A stretch of DNA of 34,435 nt from Geoalkalibacter_A sp034189505 (GTDB taxonomy: Bacteria > Desulfobacterota > Desulfuromonadia > Desulfuromonadales > Geoalkalibacteraceae), in assembly GCA_034189505.1 (NCBI GenBank), contig JAXHUR010000032.1, positions 1 to 34,435 of the forward strand, written 5' to 3'. The position numbers and the translations under genes were made by a program. Each line of letters begins with the position of its first letter. The stretch's first letter is position 1. Of this stretch, positions 8,496-15,958 are shown piece after piece. The notes below the pieces were generated by a model. It was not told where the DNA came from and made no database searches. It saw nothing but the letters and a program-made list of their open reading frames with translations.

Positions 8496-9065
8496 TTAAC
8501 GTTCCTTGATTGTTGAGAGCAGGCGTTTTGCAAGACGATACCCGACCTGATTGATGTCCGGAGCGGCAAACCCGAACAGCCGGTCAAAGGTGCGGTAGCC
8601 GCTCTCGCTGCCGCCCGCCTGCCAGATAATCTGCCCGGTCTTGACATCGACCAGTCGCAATGTCGCGGCGACGACCGGATAGCTGTAGCTGCCGTTCTTG
8701 AGTTCAGAGAAATCGTTGACCGATCCCGCCAGGTAGGCTTCTACCTTGAGCTCCTCCCCGAGACGCAGAGCGGTGGCCTGATCAATGATTTCCTGCTCTT
8801 TGCTGACAACCTCCTCCCGCAGAAAGCGTTGCGCTTCGCCCCGCTCGACCACCTCGAACAGGCCGGCGCTGAGAATTTCGGTCGTGACGATGTCGCGAAA
8901 GCGCTGGCCGGCGAATTTAGTCTCGGTGTTGTTTTCAAAAGGAAGAACCACAATCCGCTTTACATAGTCGAGTTCGAGGCTTTCTGCAGTGAAATGGCGT
9001 GGTGAAGAACACCCTGCGGCAAAAAGCAGCAACGCCAGGATGCTGATAAAAACATATCTTTGCAC
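8496..9065 (-). CDS. CsgG-family outer-membrane lipoprotein (first of three)
   Basis: A 189-residue lipoprotein with lipobox LFAAGC-SS. The mature chain shows the clearest CsgG-like pattern of the three: VKRIVVLPFENNT, DIVTTEILSAGLFEVVERGE, an acidic helix, LGEELKVEAYLAGSVNDF, AATLRLVDVKTGQIIWQ and a C-terminal helix (YRLAKRLLSTIKER). The start codon is a GTG. The one at 9065 is chosen because AAGGAAGGTGA lies just upstream at workable spacing; the GTG at 9074 would leave its ribosome binding site only 2 nt away. CsgG exports curli subunits through a nonameric outer-membrane channel, and short CsgG-like lipoproteins without the transmembrane hairpins act in envelope assembly. At this length it more likely belongs to the second class. 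It lies between a beta-barrel gene and the Ig-like protein. Confidence 0.8.
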   Translation of the reverse strand: MQRYVFISILALLLFAAGCSSPRHFTAESLELDYVKRIVVLPFENNTETKFAGQRFRDIVTTEILSAGLFEVVERGEAQRFLREEVVSKEQEIIDQATALRLGEELKVEAYLAGSVNDFSELKNGSYSYPVVAATLRLVDVKTGQIIWQAGGSESGYRTFDRLFGFAAPDINQVGYRLAKRLLSTIKER

Positions 9066-9150
9066 GTTGGTCACCTTCCTTCAATCTGGGGCGGGCGGCA
9101 CTGCCTGTCCAAATACCGGATTTTCATTATCGGGACAAAGGTTCCGCCTG

Positions 9151-11253
9151 TCAAAGTGTTAGATGTAAGCTGGACAGGATGCTCCAGCTGTCGCCGGATT
9201 CCGCATCCAAATAATTTCCATTGATCTGCGTCGAGATCCTGCGGCTGACCAGCCAGCTGAACGTCCCGGTGTACTGCCGGCTCTCTTCGTCCCCCATGGA
9301 GTAGGTCAGTCCGAAAATGGTTTGCAGTTTTCGTGTCCAGAGGCCGGTGAATGTAGCATTGACGACCGATGTGCCCTCCTCGACCTGGCGGTGATATCCA
9401 CCATTGAACAGCAGAACATCCGATGGGCGATAGCCAAGGTTCATGCCGTAACGGGTGCCGGTCGTGGTTTCATCTTCGGTAAATTCGCCTTCAGAAGTTG
9501 ATTCGGTATATCCCAGGTCGAGGTTGAGGTCGAGCCGGGGGCTCAGGCGGGCCGTGGTATCGAGATTGAAACCATAAACAGTATTCGTCCGACCCTCGGT
9601 AATGTCTTCCCTTTGACTCCAGTTGGCCGAAAGGCTGCTGGTCAGGTCCGGATAAATAGTCGCATTGATCAAGGCGCTGATGGAGTCGCCGTCGGTATCG
9701 CCATACTCATCGCTGCGAGTCTCGGTGCGGGTATAGCCCAGGGTGTAGTTCAGGGTTGGTAGAGGCTGGGAGCCGATTGAGATGAAATAGGAGCGACTGC
9801 GGCGATCTTCGTCGCTGTCTGTCCAGTCGACATTCTCGGAAACGCCCAGACTCAGGGTTAAGAGCTCGCTCGGGTTGTACCGTGTGCTCAGGGTGTGGTT
9901 GAGCTGCACTGTATCAAGGCCGTTGTCAGGGCGGTTTTCGTTGCGGCGCAGGTTATAGCTGACCTGCCAGGAATCTGTTATGCGCACCGTAGTGCTGAGC
10001 TGTGACTGCAGATTGATGGTGCGCTGATTGATGGTGAAACGGTCGGAAGTTGCAGTTCGTACCGTTCCGGCTTCCATTTCAGTGACAAAAACCGAAATCG
10101 TGGAAGGCAGCGTGGTCGTGCTGACGACTTTGACATAACGGGATTCCACGGCATCGACAAGGTCGAGAACCACCATGGTACGGCCGTTTTCCTCGTCATA
10201 AAAGGGGGAGAGAGTGTTGGCGACCTGAGTCCAGTTGGTCAGGTCAGAACTCTGATAGATGCTCCATTGCAGCCGATTTTGGGTTGCGGTGTCGATCATA
10301 CGGTCGAGAAAAATGCGCACCCGGTCGATCGGTTGCAGATCTGTCTGTACAGCCATATTCTGGTCGGTCGTCGTGCCGGTAATGTCGATGCCGGCGGGGG
10401 ACCGCGTGTCTTCGTCGACCAGTGCCGGATTGTCTGCAGGTCTGCCTGTTGCAGGGGTATCGTCCTGGCTGGAAAAGCCGCCGAAAAGAAAAGCCGGCAC
10501 GAAAAAGCGGCCGCCCACACCGACCCGGGTTTCAGTACTGGTTTTAAAGCTCTGATATTGTTGGGAGGCTGCCACACTGACCCTGTTTCCGAAAAATGAG
10601 TTGGAATAACCGACCTGTGCTGTGTGGTCGGTGGTTTCTGTGTCGCTGCGATTCACGTGGTCCTGGCTTTCAGAGCGACGGAAGTCGTAGAGCAGATCAA
10701 AATGAGCGACAGTGTATTCGAATGTGGCTCCCAGGACGTTGGAATCGACATCCTGACGACGGGGCGAACCGTCATCGTAGCTGCTGTTTTGATTGTAGTA
10801 GAGTCTCAGGCTGGGCCATTGCTCGACCTGGGTCTGAAAGTTGGCGCTCCATGACTGATCCGTTCGCGATGGATTGTCTTCGCGATTCAGTTCGGTTCGG
10901 GAGGCGTTGAGATTGAGAGAAAAGAAATCGTTGCGGGTATCGAGAGAAAGGGTCGGGTTGATGGAATCGGTTTTCTCCATATCCCCGGAGGGGATACTCT
11001 CATTATAGCGAACCGAAGCGGAGAGGGCCATCGCATCGGACAGTTCCTTGGAGTAAATCAGTGTATATGTGTGGTTGAAAAGGGAACTCTTGCCCGTATC
11101 CCCCCCGCTTTCGCGGTAATTCCAGTTGCCGATGAAGCTCAGCGGATCCCCGGCCACAACGGGCACTGCGTACATGATCAGCATCAGGATCATCAACGCC
11201 CGAACTGATAATGCAAGGATTTTGTCGGTGATGATCCGGTGCAGGTTTCTCAT
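9151..11253 (-). CDS. Outer-membrane beta-barrel protein with inserted discoidin-like segment (candidate porin of the conduit)
   Basis: A 700-residue protein with a signal peptide (hydrophobic MILMLIMYAVPVVAG). The rest is dominated by alternating short amphipathic strands ending in aromatic residues and separated by Asp/Ser/Thr/Gly-rich loops (for example NYTLGYTRTETRSDEY, YGFNLDTTARLSPRLDLNLD), typical of large outer-membrane barrels. By eye there are more than 20 strands. Around residues 300-392 the pattern changes to a globular stretch (DRVRIFLDRM, LQWSIYQSSDLTNWTQVA, ESRYVKVVSTT) resembling F5/8 type C/discoidin domains. The C-terminus is ...SILSSLHLTL, not the classical terminal Phe. 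The ATG at 11253 has no strong ribosome binding site; GGATCC lies upstream. Placed between a 12-heme and a 26-heme cytochrome, it is the natural candidate for the porin sheath of a porin-cytochrome conduit. Confidence 0.82.
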   Translation of the reverse strand: MRNLHRIITDKILALSVRALMILMLIMYAVPVVAGDPLSFIGNWNYRESGGDTGKSSLFNHTYTLIYSKELSDAMALSASVRYNESIPSGDMEKTDSINPTLSLDTRNDFFSLNLNASRTELNREDNPSRTDQSWSANFQTQVEQWPSLRLYYNQNSSYDDGSPRRQDVDSNVLGATFEYTVAHFDLLYDFRRSESQDHVNRSDTETTDHTAQVGYSNSFFGNRVSVAASQQYQSFKTSTETRVGVGGRFFVPAFLFGGFSSQDDTPATGRPADNPALVDEDTRSPAGIDITGTTTDQNMAVQTDLQPIDRVRIFLDRMIDTATQNRLQWSIYQSSDLTNWTQVANTLSPFYDEENGRTMVVLDLVDAVESRYVKVVSTTTLPSTISVFVTEMEAGTVRTATSDRFTINQRTINLQSQLSTTVRITDSWQVSYNLRRNENRPDNGLDTVQLNHTLSTRYNPSELLTLSLGVSENVDWTDSDEDRRSRSYFISIGSQPLPTLNYTLGYTRTETRSDEYGDTDGDSISALINATIYPDLTSSLSANWSQREDITEGRTNTVYGFNLDTTARLSPRLDLNLDLGYTESTSEGEFTEDETTTGTRYGMNLGYRPSDVLLFNGGYHRQVEEGTSVVNATFTGLWTRKLQTIFGLTYSMGDEESRQYTGTFSWLVSRRISTQINGNYLDAESGDSWSILSSLHLTL

Positions 11254-11331
11254 TGTGAGCGGATCCGCTGGGCTTCAGAGTTTGTGGCAGAAATCAGTCG
11301 GTAAAAAAGTTGAAAATCAAGTTTGCTTTAA

Positions 11332-12141
11332 TTATTTCATCAGATTGTGCGCTCCGCCGTGGCAGTCATTGCAATCCTCGAAAAGGCCGTGGATGCTTTC
11401 GTCATGAGGCATCGCGTGGCAGGAGGTGCAGGGCGGTATATATCCATGCTTGTCACGGTGACAGTAGGTGCAGGACAGCAGTTGATGTTTGGTCGGTGTG
11501 CTGTGAAGCTGGGTTCCCTGAGCCTCATGGCATGAGATGCAGGTGCCCGAAGGCATGTCGGAACCATAGGTGATCCGGAGCGGTTGGTGGGGGTTGTGGC
11601 AGCGTCGGCAGTATGCATTGGTCTCTCCCTCGTGGTGCGGCATGTGACATGTCAGGCATTCCTCGTGCTCTCCATGCCGGGCATGGCAGGACTTGCAGTC
11701 GAGAACCGCATGATCGCTGGGGAAATCGCGCATGGTGGCGGCGGCCTGATAATGACATGAGACGCAGGCCGGCGTCGCCCGGGGCAGGTCGTCGTAATCG
11801 ATCTGCTGTGGGGTGTGCGGCGGGTGGCATTGCCGGCAGCCGGCCACGGTAAAATGATTCATCCGGGAGGGGGGGTGACATTGGTCACAGGTGGCGATGG
11901 TGTTCGTGCCCTCCGGAGGGTGCTCTTTGTGACAGTCAATGCAGGAAACGTTGCTGCGATGACGCTTGCCCTGCGTTTTGATGGCGAGACTCTGCTCCTG
12001 GTGACATTTGCTGCAATCCTGGGGTTGTAGACGGGGCGCCTCTCGATCTTCAGCCATGCCGGACGGAATACCCATTGATAAGGCAAACAGAAGGCTGAAA
12101 AAGGCGCTCCGCCCCAATTTTGATATGTTGGAAATCGACAT
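11332..12141 (-). CDS. 12-heme c-type cytochrome, periplasmic
   Basis: A 269-residue protein with a signal peptide (SAFFSLLFALSMGIPSGMA). It has 12 CXXCH motifs: CSKCH, CIDCH, CDQCH, CRQCH, CVSCH, CKSCH, CLTCH, CRRCH, CISCH, CTYCH, CTSCH and CNDCH. Spacing is irregular (some adjacent motifs are only about 15 to 20 residues apart), unlike the doubled modules of the 26- and 16-heme proteins, so it is a different cytochrome type. The ATG at 12141 has AAGGA 8 nt upstream; a start at 12159 would add six residues without a ribosome binding site. It follows the NHL-SPOR gene by 26 nt and precedes the barrel gene by 78 nt. Placement next to the barrel suggests a periplasmic electron donor inserted into, or docking at, the inner face of the conduit. 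Confidence 0.92.
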   Translation of the reverse strand: MSISNISKLGRSAFFSLLFALSMGIPSGMAEDREAPRLQPQDCSKCHQEQSLAIKTQGKRHRSNVSCIDCHKEHPPEGTNTIATCDQCHPPSRMNHFTVAGCRQCHPPHTPQQIDYDDLPRATPACVSCHYQAAATMRDFPSDHAVLDCKSCHARHGEHEECLTCHMPHHEGETNAYCRRCHNPHQPLRITYGSDMPSGTCISCHEAQGTQLHSTPTKHQLLSCTYCHRDKHGYIPPCTSCHAMPHDESIHGLFEDCNDCHGGAHNLMK

Positions 12142-12167
12142 GAATCCTGTCCTTGGCAACCGGCGAA

Positions 12168-13607
12168 TCAGTGTTGCATCTTCTCCTGGGGTTGCGAATC
12201 CGGCGTTTCGGTTTTTCCTGTTTTCATTGCCTCGCCGGGCGAAGGTGTCGCCGGTTGAGAGGGGAGCCTGAATTCAGTGCGTTCTCCCAGAGTTTTGACG
12301 ATCGCCGGCAGGCCCTCTTCGGTTCTGAGCTGCTCTGCTGTGTTGTAGGCTTGCAGGGGGGTCTTGTAGGGGCCTGTGAAGACCTGGTGCCAGGTGCCGC
12401 GCCGTGTACGCTCGACACTGCGGATAAACGCCGGAAATTCCTTTCGGCGCAGGTCGCCGGCAACGACTTCGGCCGCCTCCCTGTCGGGGGAGAGCAGAAC
12501 CAAAACCAGGAATTCGCCGACCTCACCTTCCGGCAGTGAAGTTTCAATGCTGTCGATAGTCAGAATTCTGGGGGCGGGAGCCTGCTCGAGCGCGAACTCC
12601 GCGGCGAGGCTTTCTCCAGCGGCTGTCGGGTCCTGCCGCGGTTGGCCGATAAATTCAATGACCTGAACCCGGTGGTTGAAAGCATCGGCGACGAGCAACC
12701 GTCCTTGGCCATCCAGCTCCACATCCATGGGGTAGTGGAACCAGCCGCGGCTGGTCCCCAGTCCGCCCAGCTCGTAAAGATATTGTCCGTCTATGGAAAA
12801 AACCGGCACTGTATGCCGCTGGTAATCGACCAGAAAGATCCGGCGCCGGGCGTCATCGACGGCGATGGCGCGGGGGCGCGACAGTTTCCCCGGCTCTCCC
12901 CCTTTTTCGCCGAATTTGAACAGAAAATCTTCCGCAGCGTCATAAACATAAACACGCCCTTTTCCTTCGCTGACGAAATAGAGCCGGCCGTCACTGCCGA
13001 TATCAACGGCCTGAATAAGGGCTTCTTCGGTTTTACCCTGGACTTCCTCGCGCGGCGACAGGGTGTGAAGATACTGACCCTTGGAATCCAGAACCAGCAC
13101 GCCTGGAACACCTGCGCCGACCACATACATGCGACCGTTTTCACTGACCGCCAAATCCGTAGGAGAAAAATCAGGGAAATCGGGGAAATAAAATTGCTCA
13201 ACCGGTAACAGGGCGCCATCGAAAACGGCAATGTGGGCTCGTTGATCCGGCCCGCCGTGCCCGATGCAGACATATATCAGGCCGTTGCGGGTGAAGCTTT
13301 TGCCGACGGAGCGCAGTCCGCGGCCGGAACCAAGGGCGATGTAAGGGAAATAATCGCTGGTGGTAATGGTGAGTTTGTTTTTCTGGGGGCAGGTGATCAG
13401 GATCTCATCACTGGCGCTGTCGTAGGTCAGCCCGGAAGGAAACCGCAGGGGCTGATTCGACTCGTCGCGGTCGATGATTTTAACAGCGCGGGTTTTGGGG
13501 GCCTGAATAGCGGCATATGCTTCTTCGCCCCGAGATGGGTCGAAAACACCCCCATACAGAGCGGACATAAAAAGAGCCGGCACAAGGAGGGGCCGCCGAA
13601 AATACAT
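12168..13607 (-). CDS. NHL beta-propeller protein with C-terminal SPOR domain
   Basis: A 479-residue protein with an N-terminal signal-like segment. Residues about 40-335 hold NHL blades (FPSGLTYDSASDEILITCP, FSPTDLAVSENGRMYVVGAG, RPRAIAVDDARRRIFLVD, YPMDVELDGQGRLLVADAFN-HRVQV). Residues about 357-440 match a SPOR domain: FLVLVLLSPDREAAEVVAGD, then WHQVFTGPYKTPLQAYNTAE, with the usual 'GPY' and helix. The rest is a Pro/Gln/Lys-rich tail. The start is uncertain: ATG 13607 (weak AAGAAG 7 nt upstream), ATG 13628 and GTG 13643 are all in frame. It is the first gene of the cytochrome cluster. SPOR domains usually bind denuded septal peptidoglycan, so this protein could anchor the system to the cell wall while the propeller contacts cytochromes. 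I do not know a described protein with this pairing. Confidence 0.85.
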   Translation of the reverse strand: MYFRRPLLVPALFMSALYGGVFDPSRGEEAYAAIQAPKTRAVKIIDRDESNQPLRFPSGLTYDSASDEILITCPQKNKLTITTSDYFPYIALGSGRGLRSVGKSFTRNGLIYVCIGHGGPDQRAHIAVFDGALLPVEQFYFPDFPDFSPTDLAVSENGRMYVVGAGVPGVLVLDSKGQYLHTLSPREEVQGKTEEALIQAVDIGSDGRLYFVSEGKGRVYVYDAAEDFLFKFGEKGGEPGKLSRPRAIAVDDARRRIFLVDYQRHTVPVFSIDGQYLYELGGLGTSRGWFHYPMDVELDGQGRLLVADAFNHRVQVIEFIGQPRQDPTAAGESLAAEFALEQAPAPRILTIDSIETSLPEGEVGEFLVLVLLSPDREAAEVVAGDLRRKEFPAFIRSVERTRRGTWHQVFTGPYKTPLQAYNTAEQLRTEEGLPAIVKTLGERTEFRLPSQPATPSPGEAMKTGKTETPDSQPQEKMQH

Positions 13608-13821
13608 GAAAACACTTCTTGACATCATGGCACGGAAAGACACGACGGCCCACCACTGTGTCGCGGGTCGTTCCCCGGAAAAATGCCTGAAACGGCTTGC
13701 TCCCTAGAAAATTCCCGGCAAACCATGGTGTTCACCGAGGCAAACGTCTAATTAATATCACATCCGTGGATGAGAGTCTATCTTTTCTGGCGCGGCGTAA
13801 TGGCCGAAGTTACTTCGTATT
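13608..13821. other. Intergenic region between the LivF-PaaK gene and the cytochrome cluster
   Basis: A gap of 178 to 214 nt, depending on the NHL-SPOR start. It probably holds the promoter of the cytochrome cluster, but I could not identify convincing sigma70 or sigma54 elements on the minus strand. A small perfect inverted repeat (CGAAG-TTA-CTTCG, near 13805-13817) follows the stop of the upstream gene without a T-tract, so it is not a clear terminator. Read-through from the Liv-Ior operon cannot be excluded. Confidence 0.4.
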
Positions 13822-15912
13822 TTACACGATCTCATCCTCGAGACGCGTATCGAAAACCCGCTGGCTCTTGCGCTCCGAGCGCGGCAGGGCGCCGTAGTCG
13901 GTCAGTTCCAGCTCAGCGGTGACCAGCAGCTGTTTTTTGATCTGGTGGCCGACTTCGTGGAGCAGCTCCGCATCCCGTGCGGCACTGACGCCCTGCGCGC
14001 GTTCGATGACAAGGCGCATGTGGTCGCGCCCCGAATCCGGCTCGCGGGTCAGGTGGATCTGGTACTCGGAGCCGAGCCCGGGCACTGCCGAGAGGATGGT
14101 GTCGATGCTGGAGGGGTAAATGTTGACGCCGCGGAACTTGATGGTGTCGTCGGAGCGGCCGCGGATGCGCGAGTGGCGCGGCAGCGGCGAGCCGCAGGTG
14201 CAGGTGCCGGGGATGATGCGGGTGATGTCGCGGGTGCGGTAGCGGATCAGCGGCGCGCCTTCCTTGCACAGGGAGGTGACCACCATCTCTCCCCATTCGC
14301 CGTCGGGCAGCGGCTGCAGGGTCTGCGGGTCGATGATCTCGAGGTGATAGTAATCGGACCAGTAGTGGATGCAGTCGTGGTCGGAGCACTCGATGCCGGT
14401 GCCCGGTCCGTAGAGCTCGGTGAGGCCGGGGATGTCGAACAGTTCCGCTCCGCCAAACAGTTCCGAGATCTTTTTGCGCATGGAGCGGCTGGAGCGCTCG
14501 GAACCGTAGATGATGCGGCGCACGGCGATCTTGTCGGCGATGCCGCGCCGGTGGATCTCCTCGGCCATCAGCAGCGCCATGGACGCAGTGGAGCAGAACA
14601 CCGTCGACTGAAAGTCGAGCAGGAACTGAATCTGCAGGTCGATGTTGCCCGGGCCGACCGGCACCGCCATGGCGCCGATCTTCTCGCACCCCGCCTGGAA
14701 CCCGACGCCGGCGGTCCACACACCGTAGCCGACGGCGATCTGCACCCGGTCGAGAGCAGTGACGCCGGCCATCTGGTAGCAGCGGGCGAAAAAGTGGGCC
14801 CAGTCGTCGATGTCCTTCTGCGTGTAGCACAGCACCTTGCGTTTGCCGGTGGTGCCGGAGCTGGCGTGAATGCGGACGATCTGCTCGAAAGGCACCGCCC
14901 GCAGGGGGAAAGGGTAGCCGTCGCGCAGGTCGTCGGCGCTGGTGAAAGGCAGGCGCGGCAGATCGGTAAAAACTTTAATCTCATCGGGGGTGATGCCGGC
15001 CTGTTGGAACCGCTCCCGGTAGAAGCTCGACCCTTCATAGGCATGGCGCAGGGTCCACTGCAGCCCTTTGAGACGGTGGCCCTCGAGTTCGTCGGCGGTG
15101 GAAAAGGCAGGCATAAAATCAGGATGACTCATGTCGGGTTTCTCCAGGCGGATATTGGTCAGGCCGGCCGCCCCCAGGCGGCTGTGCCCCGGCTTATTGT
15201 CGGATGCGGCACCCAGGAAGGCGATGCGCAGTTTTGGATCGTTGAGCAGGCGGCTGCTCTCTCCCCGCTGCACGATGCGGCCATTGGCGAGCAGATGGGC
15301 CGAATCGGAGGCGCAGAGCGCCCGTGCGGCGTTCTGTTCGACCAGCAGGATAGTGGTGCCGGCGCGCGCCAGCTGGTGGATGATGGCAAAAATTGCGTCG
15401 GTGATGCGCGGTGCAAGCCCCAGGCTCGGTTCGTCGAGCAGCAGCAGGCGCGGTCCCGCCATCAGGGCGCGTCCCATGGCCAGCATCTGCTGCTCGCCGC
15501 CGGAGAGGGTGCCCGCCGGCTGTTCTCGACGCTGCTTCAGACGGGGAAAGCGGGTAAAGACCTCCTGCATGCGCGCAGCGGTCTCTTTTTTCGACAGCTT
15601 CAACGGCATGGCGCCGAGAACCAGATTTTCATGCACCGGCAGGTGCGGGAATACTTCGCGGCCCTCCGGCGACAGCACCAGGCCCCGCCGGACCCGTTGT
15701 GCCGGGGAGAGCCCGGTGATATCCCTGCCGTCGAGCAGGATGCGCCCAGCGCTGGGTTTGAGCAACCCCATCACGCATTTCAGGAGCGTGCTTTTGCCCG
15801 CTCCGTTGGCGCCCACCAGCGCGGCGGTCGAGCCCTGCTCCACGGTCAGCGACAGGTCGAACAGCGCCTGGGCGGTTCCGTAGTGTGCGCTGAGGTTTTC
15901 AATGGTCAGCAT
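13822..15912 (-). CDS. LivF ABC-transporter ATPase fused to phenylacetate-CoA ligase
   Basis: One uninterrupted 696-codon frame. Residues 1-238 are a complete LivF-type ATPase: Walker A GANGAGKS (34-41), signature LSGGEQQ, Walker B LLLLDEPS and the H-loop region, ending IAFLGA as LivF proteins do. After a linker of about 22 residues, residues 261-696 form a full-length PaaK-type ligase: AMP-binding SSGTTGKRK, YGSERSS, GLTELYGPGTG, RYRTRDI and GRSDDTIKFRGVNIYPSSID. This half would activate phenylacetate or related aryl acids to CoA thioesters with ATP. ATG 15912 has AGGA 7 nt upstream. A second ATG (15132) has GGAG 9 nt upstream and would give a free 436-residue ligase, so both fused and separate products are possible. 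The gene is last in the Liv-Ior operon, 46 nt after livG. Either a genuine fusion or a lost stop codon would explain it. Confidence 0.85.
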   Translation of the reverse strand: MLTIENLSAHYGTAQALFDLSLTVEQGSTAALVGANGAGKSTLLKCVMGLLKPSAGRILLDGRDITGLSPAQRVRRGLVLSPEGREVFPHLPVHENLVLGAMPLKLSKKETAARMQEVFTRFPRLKQRREQPAGTLSGGEQQMLAMGRALMAGPRLLLLDEPSLGLAPRITDAIFAIIHQLARAGTTILLVEQNAARALCASDSAHLLANGRIVQRGESSRLLNDPKLRIAFLGAASDNKPGHSRLGAAGLTNIRLEKPDMSHPDFMPAFSTADELEGHRLKGLQWTLRHAYEGSSFYRERFQQAGITPDEIKVFTDLPRLPFTSADDLRDGYPFPLRAVPFEQIVRIHASSGTTGKRKVLCYTQKDIDDWAHFFARCYQMAGVTALDRVQIAVGYGVWTAGVGFQAGCEKIGAMAVPVGPGNIDLQIQFLLDFQSTVFCSTASMALLMAEEIHRRGIADKIAVRRIIYGSERSSRSMRKKISELFGGAELFDIPGLTELYGPGTGIECSDHDCIHYWSDYYHLEIIDPQTLQPLPDGEWGEMVVTSLCKEGAPLIRYRTRDITRIIPGTCTCGSPLPRHSRIRGRSDDTIKFRGVNIYPSSIDTILSAVPGLGSEYQIHLTREPDSGRDHMRLVIERAQGVSAARDAELLHEVGHQIKKQLLVTAELELTDYGALPRSERKSQRVFDTRLEDEIV
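15130..15145 (-). promoter_or_regulatory. Internal ribosome binding site and start codon inside the LivF-PaaK frame
   Basis: On the minus strand GGAG (15145-15142) is followed after 9 nt by ATG (15132-15130), in frame with the ligase half. The codon begins the segment MSHPDF, where a free-standing ligase would be expected to start. It suggests the ligase was once, or still is, translated as its own polypeptide. Confidence 0.5.
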
Positions 15913-15958
15913 GGGATCATCCTCGTTGCGGTTCTCATTTTCACGTTGGCGGATTCCA

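Noticed and set aside
8483..8647. N-terminal extension of the Ig-like CsgG/TolB-N protein to 8647
   Set aside because: The extension lies within the preceding lipoprotein gene, and the ATG at 8482 has a strong ribosome binding site and begins a signal peptide.
11258..11269. AGCGGATCCGCT, a perfect 12-bp palindrome just upstream of the barrel gene, as an operator
   Set aside because: It lies inside an operon, contains a common restriction-site core, and has no second copy that I noticed; chance is the simpler explanation.
13644..13821. Intrinsic terminator for the Liv-Ior operon at the CGAAG-TTA-CTTCG repeat
   Set aside because: The stem is only five pairs and there is no following T-tract on the minus strand.
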